Below are positions 53,917 through 62,318 of a DNA stretch of 64,000 nucleotides, in pieces; the first letter of the stretch is position 1; each line of letters opens with the position of its first letter. The position numbers were made by a program, and so were the translations under genes. The stretch is from Planosporangium flavigriseum (GTDB lineage Bacteria > Actinomycetota > Actinomycetes > Mycobacteriales > Micromonosporaceae): NCBI RefSeq assembly GCF_011947225.1, contig NZ_JAATVW010000015.1:82398-146397 (forward strand), given 5' to 3'. The notes under the pieces are model-generated. The model saw nothing but the letters and a program-made list of their open reading frames with translations. It was not told the origin of the DNA and did no database searches.

Positions 53917-55712
53917 CGGGGGATGGTCGCGGAGGTGGTGCTGACCGGGGCCACGGCGGGTTCATCGCGGCGGCGCCGGATGGTCAGGCGGTACCGGCTG
54001 ACCATGAAGCCCCCGAGCGCCACGAGGGCGGCCAGGCCGCCTACTGCCATGGGCGCGCTGCCGGCGTACCCGCTGCCGAAGCCGAAGAAGCCCTTCTTCT
54101 CCGGGGCGGCGACCGAGCCGCGGGTGTTGACCCCGTCGGCGTTCGGCAGGGCGAGGTACGGGAAAGCGTGCTCGAAGCCGCGGTCGTTGGTGTTGACCTT
54201 GTCACCGGCGGCAAGCGCGTCGACGAGCGTGCCGCTGGCCGCCGCGCCCTCCATCGCCTGCAGGGCGATGTCGATGACGTCGTCGCCCAGGCGCCGCCCG
54301 TTGGGGAAGCCCTGCAGGTCGCCGCCGAGGACGCCGAGCCGGTTGGGGCTCTTGTTCGGGCCGACCGACATGTTGAGCCGTAGCTGTTCGGAGGCGACGA
54401 ACCGGTTGGCGTTGACGTCGACGTTGTTGAGCTGCGAGTTGAGGTCGGCCTTGATCGGGCCACCGGCCTTGGTCGTGATGCCGGTCAGGAAGATCTCGGC
54501 CAGGTCCTGGCGCGGTCCGGGCGGCGCCTGGATCTTGTAGATGCCCTGGACGAGTTTGGGAATCTCGGGGTAGAGGACGCGGTCGACGACCTCTTTGATC
54601 TTCGCGTCCTTGTCCGGCGACAGCGAGTTGAAGGCGTCCTTCAGGCCGGCGGGCAGGACGACCTCGTTGACCAGCGGGTTGCCGAGCCGGGACACCTGCA
54701 CCTGGTCGTTGTCGCGGTTGGCGCGGTAGCCGTCGACGTCGGAGTTGCGGCTGTGGTTCTTGTCCTGGTACCGGCTGCTGTCGTCGTACCGGTTCGGGTT
54801 GTTGTTGTCCCGACCGCCCGGCTGCCAGCCGGCCTTGTCCGAGGCGCGGTTGTTGTTGCCGTCGAAGCCGTTGATTTGCACGCGGGCCCGCTCGGCGGTG
54901 GCCCAGGCTCCGATGATCGGATTCCGGGCGGCGTCACCCTTCAGGGCGAGGTCGCTGCGGCGTACCTGGAGCGCGATCGTGTTCACGTTGTAGCCGGCGA
55001 GGGTGTCCTGGCCGGTCTCGCTGAGGTTCGCGCCGTAGAGCAGGTCGAACACCCGCAGGTCGGCGAAGAACGGGTCGTCGGCCTGGCCGGCGAAGCTCTT
55101 CACCCCGGCGTTGAGGGAGAGCGCCGCCTGGTCGCGCAGCTTCCGGTAGTCGGGCATCGAGGCCTTACCGACCCGGGACGGGGCGACCGGCGCGTCCTTG
55201 ACCAGCGTCTTCCAGCGGTCGCCGACGGTCCACTTCTCCAGCGTGTACACCTGCCGGAACAGCAGGTTCTTGTCGTCGATCGAGGTGACCACGCCGTCGT
55301 TGTACAGGAACGTGTTGTTGGTGCGCCGGTCGATGTTCTTGAACGTCCAGCGGAACCTGACGTCCGGGACCGCGTCGCCGTCGTTGTCCACGTTGACGAT
55401 GTACGACGCGTCGGTGGCGAACGGGAAGAAGTTCGGGCCGCCGTTGGGCTCCTGGAAGGGGATCCAGTTCGAGATGAACGTCACGGTGTCCGACTTATCG
55501 GGGCTGGTGAACGCGTAGAAGTCCGTATTGTCGATCGCGGGATCGGCGGCGACCAGCGGTGCTTCCCGGTGGCTTGACGCCGCGGCCGAGCGTGGTCCGA
55601 GCCCGTACAGCGACGCGGCCAACGCCAGGCCGGCGACCGCGGCCGCGGCGCCTCTTCGTCGGGCCCGCCCGCCGCGTTTCGCGGCTTCCCGGGGGGATGG
55701 GATGGGTGTCAT
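53901..55712 (-). CDS. DUF4331-family secreted/membrane-anchored protein
   Basis: 603 aa from ATG 55712 with GGAAGGGA upstream. An Ala-rich signal segment (20-45) is followed by SSHREAPLVAADPAIDNTDF YAF, the hallmark start of DUF4331, then FPFATDASYIVNVDNDGDAV and Asn/Asp-rich loops (DGNNNRASDK; YDDSSRYQDKNHSRNSDVDG). A C-terminal TM helix (MAVGGLAALVALGGFMVSRY) with a basic tail anchors it. First gene of the DUF4331-TPR-NicO operon. Biochemical role unknown; metal handling is suggested by context. Confidence 0.85.
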   Translation of the reverse strand: MTPIPSPREAAKRGGRARRRGAAAAVAGLALAASLYGLGPRSAAASSHREAPLVAADPAIDNTDFYAFTSPDKSDTVTFISNWIPFQEPNGGPNFFPFATDASYIVNVDNDGDAVPDVRFRWTFKNIDRRTNNTFLYNDGVVTSIDDKNLLFRQVYTLEKWTVGDRWKTLVKDAPVAPSRVGKASMPDYRKLRDQAALSLNAGVKSFAGQADDPFFADLRVFDLLYGANLSETGQDTLAGYNVNTIALQVRRSDLALKGDAARNPIIGAWATAERARVQINGFDGNNNRASDKAGWQPGGRDNNNPNRYDDSSRYQDKNHSRNSDVDGYRANRDNDQVQVSRLGNPLVNEVVLPAGLKDAFNSLSPDKDAKIKEVVDRVLYPEIPKLVQGIYKIQAPPGPRQDLAEIFLTGITTKAGGPIKADLNSQLNNVDVNANRFVASEQLRLNMSVGPNKSPNRLGVLGGDLQGFPNGRRLGDDVIDIALQAMEGAAASGTLVDALAAGDKVNTNDRGFEHAFPYLALPNADGVNTRGSVAAPEKKGFFGFGSGYAGSAPMAVGGLAALVALGGFMVSRYRLTIRRRRDEPAVAPVSTTSATIPRCDDR

Positions 55713-55879
55713 CGCTGTCCCTTCCGCTCAAGCTGTCGATGTGCACAGACCACTCACTGGTACGGCGCAACGCGGCGCACGGTTCGATCGATGAGGTTCA
55801 CGATGTCGGCGGAGTTGAAGTCCCAGGTGGGAGCGGTGAGGCGCAGGCCGGCTGGGAGCCCTGGGGCAAAGGTGCGAGC

Positions 55880-57400
55880 ATGAGCGCTATGTCAGGTCTG
55901 GATCGACTGCGGGTCTCCCGCTATCTCGGGTTGCTGGGCGCAGTCGTGGTGGCGGCCGCCGCGTACCTGGGTGGAGCGCTGCCCGGCAGCGACCTCCGGG
56001 CCAACATCGCCCGGATCCTGGCGGCGCCCGCGGGTCCGTGGTGCCTGGCGGCGTGGGTGGTCGGCACCGCGGTGATGGTCGCGGCCTGGCTGCTGGCCCG
56101 CCGGGCGGGTCCGCTCACCACCCGCTGGGTGCTCACGACCGTCGCGATCTGGGCGCTGCCGCTCGTGCTGGCGCCCCCGCTGGGCAGCCGCGACGTGTAC
56201 GCGTACGCGTGCCAGGGTGCGGTGTACGCCGGCGGGCTCAACCCGTACCAGAACGGGGCGGAGGTGCTGCCCTGCCCGTGGCTCGACACCATGTCGTACG
56301 TCTGGCGCGACACCCCGGCGCCGTACGGCCCGGGATACCTGGCGATCGCCAGTGGCGCCGTCGGAGTCGCGGACGGTCGCCTCTGGGTCGTCATCACGCT
56401 GCTGCGGCTCGCCGCCGTCGCCGGCGTCGTCCTCACCGCGGTCTACCTGCCCCGCCTGGCGCGCGCCTGCGGCGTGGACGAGGCGCGGGCGACCTGGCTG
56501 GGGCTGGCGAGCCCGGTCGTCGGGGTGCACCTGGTCGCCGGTTCCCACAACGACGCCCTGATGGTCGGCCTCTGCCTGGCCGGCCTGTACCTCGCGGTGC
56601 GCCGCCGGCCAGTCGCCAGCGGGGCGTTACTGGGCCTCGCCCTGGCGGTGAAGGCCACCGCCGGGGTCGCGCTGCCGTTCGCGGTACTCGCGGTGGTGCG
56701 CCCGGACCGATCGTTGCGGCGGCTGGTCGCCGGGGCGGCCTGGGTCGCGCTGGGGTGCGCGGTCACGTACGGCGCCATCGCGCTCGCCACCGGCCTGAGC
56801 TTCGGCTGGCTCGCGGGCCTGCACTACAGCGGGCGGACGATCCAGTGGACCTCGCTGCCGACCGCGGTCGGTATGGCGATCGGGTACATCGGCCGGGCCT
56901 TCGGCGCGACGCACCTGATGCACCACGCGGTCAACGCCGCCCGCAGCGTCGGAATGGCCGTCATGGCGGTGGTCCTGGTGGTGCTGTGGTGGCGGGCGCG
57001 CGGGCGGGACGCCAGGCAGACGATCCTGTACGCCGGCCTGGCGCTGGTCGCCGCCACCGCGTTTGCGCCCGTCTTCCACCCCTGGTACCTGCTGCTGCCG
57101 TTGACCGTGCTGGCGGCGGCCGGGGTCCAGGAGCGCTGGCCGATCGTCGTCGCCACGGCGGTGGCGTTCCTGGCGCTGCCGGACGGCTACAGCCTCTCCC
57201 GCCCCACCCAGGTACCGGGCTCGCTGGCGGTCCTCATCGCCGTGATCGCAGCGGCGGTCTGGTGCGCACGGCAGTACCTCCCACGGCGACAGCCCGTGCC
57301 GGTCGGCTCGCCGGTGCCGGACGCCTCGCCCACGTCGGGTGCTCCGGTCGAGGCGAGGCAGCCGTCGCCAGGCGATCTGAAGCCGCTCGACCGGCTATGA
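55880..57400 (+). CDS. mptB: alpha-(1->6)-mannosyltransferase MptB-like (GT-C, GT87)
   Basis: 506 aa from ATG 55880; the frame extends upstream without a better start. About 12 TM helices. PLGSRDVYAYACQGAVYAGG LNPY and DTPAPYGPGYLAIASGAV are the conserved extracellular loops of polyprenol-phosphomannose-dependent MptA/MptB enzymes, with the GT-C acidic residues in SRDVYAYA. It adds alpha-1,6 mannose to lipoglycan precursors. A Pro-rich tail ends the protein; the stop region converges with the small gene at 57395-57559. Confidence 0.88.
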   Translation: MSAMSGLDRLRVSRYLGLLGAVVVAAAAYLGGALPGSDLRANIARILAAPAGPWCLAAWVVGTAVMVAAWLLARRAGPLTTRWVLTTVAIWALPLVLAPPLGSRDVYAYACQGAVYAGGLNPYQNGAEVLPCPWLDTMSYVWRDTPAPYGPGYLAIASGAVGVADGRLWVVITLLRLAAVAGVVLTAVYLPRLARACGVDEARATWLGLASPVVGVHLVAGSHNDALMVGLCLAGLYLAVRRRPVASGALLGLALAVKATAGVALPFAVLAVVRPDRSLRRLVAGAAWVALGCAVTYGAIALATGLSFGWLAGLHYSGRTIQWTSLPTAVGMAIGYIGRAFGATHLMHHAVNAARSVGMAVMAVVLVVLWWRARGRDARQTILYAGLALVAATAFAPVFHPWYLLLPLTVLAAAGVQERWPIVVATAVAFLALPDGYSLSRPTQVPGSLAVLIAVIAAAVWCARQYLPRRQPVPVGSPVPDASPTSGAPVEARQPSPGDLKPLDRL

Positions 57401-57559
57401 CTCGTCGATCGGATCGCTCGCCAGCCCGCCGGTCACGACGTCCCAGCGGGTGACGCTCGGCGGCTCGGGCCCCGGCGGCTCGGGAGCCGGCCGCTCGGGG
57501 CCCGGCCGCTCGGTATCCGGCGGCTCGCCGTTCGGCCGTTCGGTGTCCGGTTCGGTCAT
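57395..57559 (-). CDS. 54-aa Pro/Glu-rich small protein
   Basis: ATG 57559 is preceded by GGGAGGTG at good spacing. The protein has repeated ERPxxExP units (GEPPDTERPGPERPAPEPP) and then a more conserved-looking C-terminus VTRWDVVTGGLASDPIDES. It lies just downstream of the sigma-factor gene on the same strand, 21 bases away, so it may be co-transcribed. It overlaps the end of mptB by three bases. Function unknown. Confidence 0.6.
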   Translation of the reverse strand: MTEPDTERPNGEPPDTERPGPERPAPEPPGPEPPSVTRWDVVTGGLASDPIDES

Positions 57560-57580
57560 ATCCCACACCTCCCGCTTACG

Positions 57581-58732
57581 TCAGTCCTGGCGCAGCAGGT
57601 CCTCCCGCAGTCGGTCGAGGGTGCGACTGAGCAGCCGGGACACGTGCATCTGGGAGATGCCGAGATCGCGGGCGATCTCCGCCTGCGTCATGTTGCCGTA
57701 GAAGCGCAGGCTCAGGATCTTCTGCTCGCGGTGCGGCAGCTTCGCCAGCAGCGGATGCAGCGCTTCGCGGAACTCGACCGCGTCGAGCCCGTCGTCCTCC
57801 TGGCCGAGCCAGTCGGCCGGGGTCATGGCGTCCTCACCCGGATGCGTAGGCGCGTACAGCGAACTGGCCCGGTACCCGCTCGCCGCCACCATGGCCTCGA
57901 CCACCGGCTCCTCGTCGATGTCGAGGTGGTCGGCCACGTCCCGGACCGTGGGGGAGCGGCCGAGCCGCTGGGTGAGTGACTCCCGCGCCTGGTTGATCTC
58001 CAGCCGAAGCTCCTGGAGCCGGCGCGGTACCCGTACGCTCCAGCCGCGGTCGCGGAAGTGCCGCTTGAGCTCGCCCACGATCGTCGGGGTGGCGTAGCTG
58101 GCGAAGTCCGTCGTATGGCTGGGATCGAACCGGTCGACCGCCTTGAGGAGGCCGACCGCGGCAACCTGATTGAGATCGGCGGCCGACTCGCCGAGGCCGT
58201 GGAAGCGCCGGGCGAGCCGTTCGGCGTATGGGAGACACGCCTCCACCACCTTCTGGCGCAGGTGGCGGCGGTGTGGATCGTCGGCCGGCAACTGGCTGAT
58301 GGTCCACAGCAGCGTGTTGATCTCGTCGCCCCACAGGCCCTGCCACTGGTGGCGGTCGGTGCCGAGGTGCTCGACGTTGTCGGCGCGCTCCGCCGACGAC
58401 GGCAGTTCGAGCGGCGGATCGTACGCGGCTAGAGCCTTGGCGGAGCCCGTGATCTCGAGGACCTCGAGCGCGAGCCCCTGTGCGCCCTGTACCCGCAGCG
58501 TTCCGCCGCGTTCGGCGAGTTGTTCCTGTACACGCAGCATCACGCCGACTGCGCTGGCGTCGATCAACCGAACTCCAGCAAGGTCGACGACGACCTGGTC
58601 GGCGCCGGCATCGAGTTGCTCGAACAGGACGAGCCTGAGTCGCACCGAGGCGGCAAAATCCAGTACGCCGGTGATCTTGACTAGATGTATGGAGTCGAAA
58701 CGCCAGACTTCGACGTGTGCGGTTTCGGCCAT
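57581..58732 (-). CDS. STAS domain fused to SigB/SigF-type sigma factor
   Basis: 383 aa from ATG 58732. Residues 1-105 are a STAS anti-sigma antagonist-like domain (VEVWRFDSIHLVKITGVLDF; QVVVDLAGVRLIDASAVGVM, with Ser at the phospho-acceptor position). From about 130 a SigB/F/G sigma factor: region 2 RLARRFHGLGESAADLNQVA and AVGLLKAVDRFDPSHTTDFA, region 3 RDRGWSVRVPRRLQELRLEI, region 4 HREQKILSLRFYGNMTQAEI with RDLGISQMHVSRLLSRTL. The neighbouring upstream gene is an anti-sigma kinase also carrying a STAS domain. Fusion implies the sigma factor may control its own release. Confidence 0.9.
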   Translation of the reverse strand: MAETAHVEVWRFDSIHLVKITGVLDFAASVRLRLVLFEQLDAGADQVVVDLAGVRLIDASAVGVMLRVQEQLAERGGTLRVQGAQGLALEVLEITGSAKALAAYDPPLELPSSAERADNVEHLGTDRHQWQGLWGDEINTLLWTISQLPADDPHRRHLRQKVVEACLPYAERLARRFHGLGESAADLNQVAAVGLLKAVDRFDPSHTTDFASYATPTIVGELKRHFRDRGWSVRVPRRLQELRLEINQARESLTQRLGRSPTVRDVADHLDIDEEPVVEAMVAASGYRASSLYAPTHPGEDAMTPADWLGQEDDGLDAVEFREALHPLLAKLPHREQKILSLRFYGNMTQAEIARDLGISQMHVSRLLSRTLDRLREDLLRQD

Positions 58733-58831
58733 GAGCGGCCCCCATCGTCGCGGAGAGACCCCACGTCCTTTCCAACTCTACGGCGGCTGAAACCTAACTT
58801 GGTCGACAACATTTTCCCTGGCCGCAGGCCA

Positions 58832-59626
58832 TTACCGTCGGTTGCCTCCTGGTAACTGAAGCGTGGCCCAGACCACCTTCCCGTTCTCGGTCGGCGTGCT
58901 GCCCCAGCCGGTGGCGAGGGCCTCCACGATCTTCAGTCCGCGGCCGTCGACCCCGAACTCGTCATCGGACCCGCCCAGCCTCGGGGCGGTACGGCAGTCG
59001 TCGCGTACCGACAGGTGCAGGTAGCGCTGGCGCAGCGACACGGTCAGCTCCATCGGGGTGCCGGCGTGCCGCAGCGCGTTGGCCACCAGCTCGGTGGTCA
59101 CGATCTGCGCCCGGTCGGTGACCGTGCCGACGTTCCAGCCGGCGCAGGCCCGCTTCACCAGCGAGCGCGCCTTGCCCAGCGAGCGCGGCACCGGCTTGAG
59201 AACCTGGCTGGCGCGCCGGCGCGGCACCCCGGTGACCCGGCTGGCGAGCGCCTGCTCGACCGTCGGGTAGACCGGAACCGACCGGCAGACCGCCATCCGC
59301 TCGAGCGCGGCCGACAGCTGCGGTCCCGGAGCGCCGAGTACGAGCGACGCGCCGGGCCACGCCGCGGCGTGGCTTGCCATGGAAGGCAGGACGGAAAGTA
59401 CGATGTCATCATCGGTGTCCAGCGTCGACACGTCCAGCACGATCAGCTCGGGCTGGCTGGCTAGACACTGCAAGAGCGTGGCGCGGACGGCGGGCGCGGT
59501 CTCGACCGTCAGCGTTCCGGCGAGGCGCACCAGTGCGACGGGAGACTGCCGCTCGACGCGGCAGGACAGGTCCGGGCCGGACCCACCGGCCTCCTTCCGC
59601 CTCGTCCGAAACGTTCGCGGTAGCAC
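58832..59626 (-). CDS. STAS-HATPase fusion, RsbW-like anti-sigma factor
   Basis: 264 aa from ATG 59626. N-terminal STAS-like domain (about 20-120; VALVRLAGTLTVETAPAVRA; LIVLDVSTLDTDDDIVLSVL) lacks a Ser/Thr at the usual phosphorylation point. The C-terminal HATPase (about 150-264) has ELVANALRHAGTPMELTV as N box, DGRGLKIVEALATGWG as G1/G2 box and a final KVVWATLQLP strand, as in RsbW/SpoIIAB anti-sigma kinases. It lies 99 bases upstream of the STAS-sigma gene on the same strand and is its likely partner. Confidence 0.88.
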   Translation of the reverse strand: MLPRTFRTRRKEAGGSGPDLSCRVERQSPVALVRLAGTLTVETAPAVRATLLQCLASQPELIVLDVSTLDTDDDIVLSVLPSMASHAAAWPGASLVLGAPGPQLSAALERMAVCRSVPVYPTVEQALASRVTGVPRRRASQVLKPVPRSLGKARSLVKRACAGWNVGTVTDRAQIVTTELVANALRHAGTPMELTVSLRQRYLHLSVRDDCRTAPRLGGSDDEFGVDGRGLKIVEALATGWGSTPTENGKVVWATLQLPGGNRR

Positions 59627-59767
59627 GGTCTCTCCTTAAGGCCGCGGATCTTTTGCCAGCGCGACTACCCCTTCCCCGCTTCGGTAACCATCGTCGTTGC
59701 GAATGCCCGCATATCCAGGTCACAGCCGGGTAGCGAGGACTGCCGTACGTGGACGGAAGGCAGCGCG

Positions 59768-59890
59768 ATGAAGCAGGTCACCAGGCGTCGGGTACTGCTG
59801 GCCGGCGTCGCGATCTGCATCCACCGCGGCTGCCCGCTGGAGTCGAAGACGAGCACGGTCGACGTCGACCAGATCCGGCTGCTGGACTGA
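59768..59890 (+). CDS. possible 40-aa export-signal-like peptide
   Basis: ATG 59768 follows GGAAGG. The sequence MKQVTRRRVLLAGVAICIHR then GCPLESKTSTVDVDQIRLLD has a basic twin-Arg-like start and a short hydrophobic segment. The stop lies 11 bases before the MFS gene. It may be a leader or small secreted peptide, or chance. Confidence 0.35.
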   Translation: MKQVTRRRVLLAGVAICIHRGCPLESKTSTVDVDQIRLLD

Positions 59891-59901
59891 AGGAACAGAT
59901 C

Positions 59902-61527
59902 GTGACCACGCCCCAAGCCGAACCCATGCCGCCCGCGCCCGTGCCGGTCCCGGAAGAGAAGGGGGCGGCCTGGGCGCCACTGCGCCACAAGTGGTTCCGG
60001 GTGCTGTGGATAGCGCAGTTCGCCTCCAGCGTCGGCGGCTGGTTGCAGACCGTCGCCGCCCAGTGGTTGATGCTGACGCTGACCAGAGCCCCGTTGCCGG
60101 TGGCGTTGGTGCAGACGGCGCTGAGCCTGCCGGTCTTCCTCGTCGGTCTGCCGGCTGGTGCGCTGGGCGACATCGTCGACCGCCGCCGCCTGCTGATCGT
60201 CTCGCAGGCCTTCACACTGGTCGCGGCGGCGGGGCTGGCCGTGCTCACCTTTGCCGGGCTGGTGTCGCCCTGGCTGCTGCTGTTGTTCACGTTCCTCATC
60301 GGAACCGGTGGCGCGCTCATGGCCCCGGCGTGGATAGCCGTCCAGCCGGAACTGGTCGAGCGTGACGAGATTCCGCACGCGACCGCGCTGAACGCGGTGA
60401 GCATGAACCTCTCCCGCGCCGTCGGCCCCGCCATCGGCGGTGTGATCGTCGCGGTCCTCGGCGCGGCGGCCGCGTTCACGTTCAACGCCCTGTCGTACTT
60501 GAGCTCACTCATCGCCCTGAAGCGCTGGCCGCGCCCGCCGGAGCCGCGCCCGCTCGGCGCCGAACCGATCATCTCGGCGATGCGCACCGGGCTGGCCTAC
60601 GTCCGCTACTCGCCGCCGGTGCGAGCGGTGCTCGTACACTCCGCCATCTTCCTGTTCTTCTCGGCCGCGCTGTGGGCGCTGCTCCCGATCCTCGCGGCCG
60701 AGCACCTGCGCCTGTCCTCCGCCGGGTACGGACTGCTGCTCAGCATGGTGGGGATCGGCGCGGTGATCGGCGCGGCGCTGCTGCACTGGGCGCGGGAGCG
60801 GTTCGGGCTGGAAGGGGTGGTGATGGCCAGCTCCATCATCTTCGGCCTCGGCATGGTGGAGATCTCCCTGACCCCGCGCAACCTTCCGGTCGACCTGGTC
60901 GTACTGGTGTTCATGGGTGTCGCCTTCATCGGCGCCCTCTCGTCGCTGAGCGCCGCCGCACAGACCGCGCTGCCGAGCTGGGTCCGGGCCCGGGCGATGG
61001 CCGTGTACCTGCTGGTCTTCCAGGGGACCCAGGCCGTGGGCGCCGCCGTCTGGGGAGCGTTCGCCCAGGCCTACGGCACCCCTCTCACGTTGGCGATCGC
61101 CGGCGCCGGCGTGGTCGTCGGGCCATTCGCCGCGGCGGCTTACCACGTCGGGATGGGTGCCCACTACGAGCGGGAGATCGAGCCGCTGTCGATCGAGCCG
61201 CGGGTCGGGCCGAGTACGGACCACGACTCCGGCCCGGTGCTGGTGGTCCGGGAGTACAAGGTCGACCCGGAGCACGCCGACGAGTTCGAGAACGCGATGA
61301 GGCTGGTGCGCGGCAGCCGGCGCCGCTTCGGCGCGCAGCGCTGGAACCTGTACCACGACGCGCACGACCCGACCCGGTACGTCGAGACGTTCACGGCGAA
61401 CAACTGGCAGGAGCACATGCGCCAGCACACCGAGCGCATGACCCAGGCCGACCGGATGATGGACGAACTGGCCGAGCGCTACGTCCGGGGCGAGCCGCGG
61501 ACCGAGCATCTCATCAGCGCCGAGTAA
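59902..61527 (+). CDS. MFS exporter fused to an antibiotic-biosynthesis-monooxygenase-like domain
   Basis: 541 aa from GTG 59902, preceded by AAGGA. Twelve TM helices of the EntS/MFS_3 type (WIAQFASSVGGWLQTVAAQW; GLPAGALGDIVDRRRLLIVS with the MFS motif A; MNLSRAVGPAIGGVIVAVLG). After residue about 435 a soluble domain follows (LVVREYKVDPEHADEFENAM; WNLYHDAHDPTRYVETFTAN) with the dimeric alpha/beta-barrel pattern of ABM domains. Likely exports a small molecule and may bind or modify it inside. Confidence 0.88.
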   Translation: MTTPQAEPMPPAPVPVPEEKGAAWAPLRHKWFRVLWIAQFASSVGGWLQTVAAQWLMLTLTRAPLPVALVQTALSLPVFLVGLPAGALGDIVDRRRLLIVSQAFTLVAAAGLAVLTFAGLVSPWLLLLFTFLIGTGGALMAPAWIAVQPELVERDEIPHATALNAVSMNLSRAVGPAIGGVIVAVLGAAAAFTFNALSYLSSLIALKRWPRPPEPRPLGAEPIISAMRTGLAYVRYSPPVRAVLVHSAIFLFFSAALWALLPILAAEHLRLSSAGYGLLLSMVGIGAVIGAALLHWARERFGLEGVVMASSIIFGLGMVEISLTPRNLPVDLVVLVFMGVAFIGALSSLSAAAQTALPSWVRARAMAVYLLVFQGTQAVGAAVWGAFAQAYGTPLTLAIAGAGVVVGPFAAAAYHVGMGAHYEREIEPLSIEPRVGPSTDHDSGPVLVVREYKVDPEHADEFENAMRLVRGSRRRFGAQRWNLYHDAHDPTRYVETFTANNWQEHMRQHTERMTQADRMMDELAERYVRGEPRTEHLISAE

Positions 61528-61553
61528 GCCGAGTAAGCCGAGTAAGCCGAGTG
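61520..61553 (+). repeat. 9-bp tandem repeat at the MFS stop codon
   Basis: GCCGAGTAA repeats almost four times in a row, the first copy supplying the Ala-Glu-stop of the MFS protein. Slippage changes only non-coding sequence after the first stop. Confidence 0.75.
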
Positions 61554-61570
61554 CGGGAAGGGCTGGCCGG

Positions 61571-62296
61571 ATGACCTGGAACGGGGGAGCGGCGCCGTAC
61601 GGGCGGCGCCGGATGGCGGCGCTGGACCGTCAACTGACCGAGGCCGCCCGCGATCTGCTCGCCCACGACGACCGGTTATGCGGCCTCGCCGTCGACGTCC
61701 GGTTCGACGGCGCCGTCGCCCACCTGACCGGGGACGTACCCGACGGCAAGGCGCTACTGCTGGTCCGCCGGCTGATCGGCCGGCTGGACGGCGTGCTCGC
61801 CGTCTGGTCTCGGGTACGCGTCGGCGGGCGGGCGCCGGTCGTGCTGGACATCGGGAGCGGCGACATCAAGCAGTACCCGGACAACCTCGGCGTCGACCTG
61901 CGACCGGCGTCCGGTGTGGACGTACGGGCGAACCTCGCGCACGGTCTGCCCTTCGCCGACGCCTGCGTCGACGTGATCTTCGCGGTGCACATCCTGGAGC
62001 ACCTGATCGACTTCCTGCCGCTGGTCGACGAGTGCCACCGGGTACTGCGTCCGGACGGGGTGCTGCACATCCTCAGCCCGTGGTGGCGGTATGTGAACGC
62101 GGTCGCCGACCCGACGCACGTCCGGCTGCTCGACGTGCAGACGATCAAGGGGATCGCCGAGCGGCCCGGCAGTTCGCTGCGGTGGTACCCGCTGCACGCC
62201 GGCTGCGACGGCGCCAGCATCTTCGGCGACCTGACGCCGCTGGGGGAGCACGATGAACGCCCCGACGAGGTGCATCTGGCGCGCTTCTTCGAGTGA
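61571..62296 (+). CDS. BON domain fused to class I SAM methyltransferase
   Basis: 241 aa from ATG 61571. Residues about 15-85 have the BON pattern (RQLTEAARDLLAHDDRLCGL; VAHLTGDVPDGKALLLVRRL; LAVWSRVRV). From about 90 a type-11 methyltransferase: VVLDIGSGDIKQYPDNLGVD as SAM-binding motif I, LPFADACVDVIFAVHILEHL as motif II/post-I, and ECHRVLRPDGVLHILSPWW. Substrate unknown. BON may tether it to membranes or phospholipid. Converges with the antiporter gene. Confidence 0.8.
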   Translation: MTWNGGAAPYGRRRMAALDRQLTEAARDLLAHDDRLCGLAVDVRFDGAVAHLTGDVPDGKALLLVRRLIGRLDGVLAVWSRVRVGGRAPVVLDIGSGDIKQYPDNLGVDLRPASGVDVRANLAHGLPFADACVDVIFAVHILEHLIDFLPLVDECHRVLRPDGVLHILSPWWRYVNAVADPTHVRLLDVQTIKGIAERPGSSLRWYPLHAGCDGASIFGDLTPLGEHDERPDEVHLARFFE

Positions 62297-62318
62297 CCCG
62301 TGGGTAAAGCGAGAGGTG

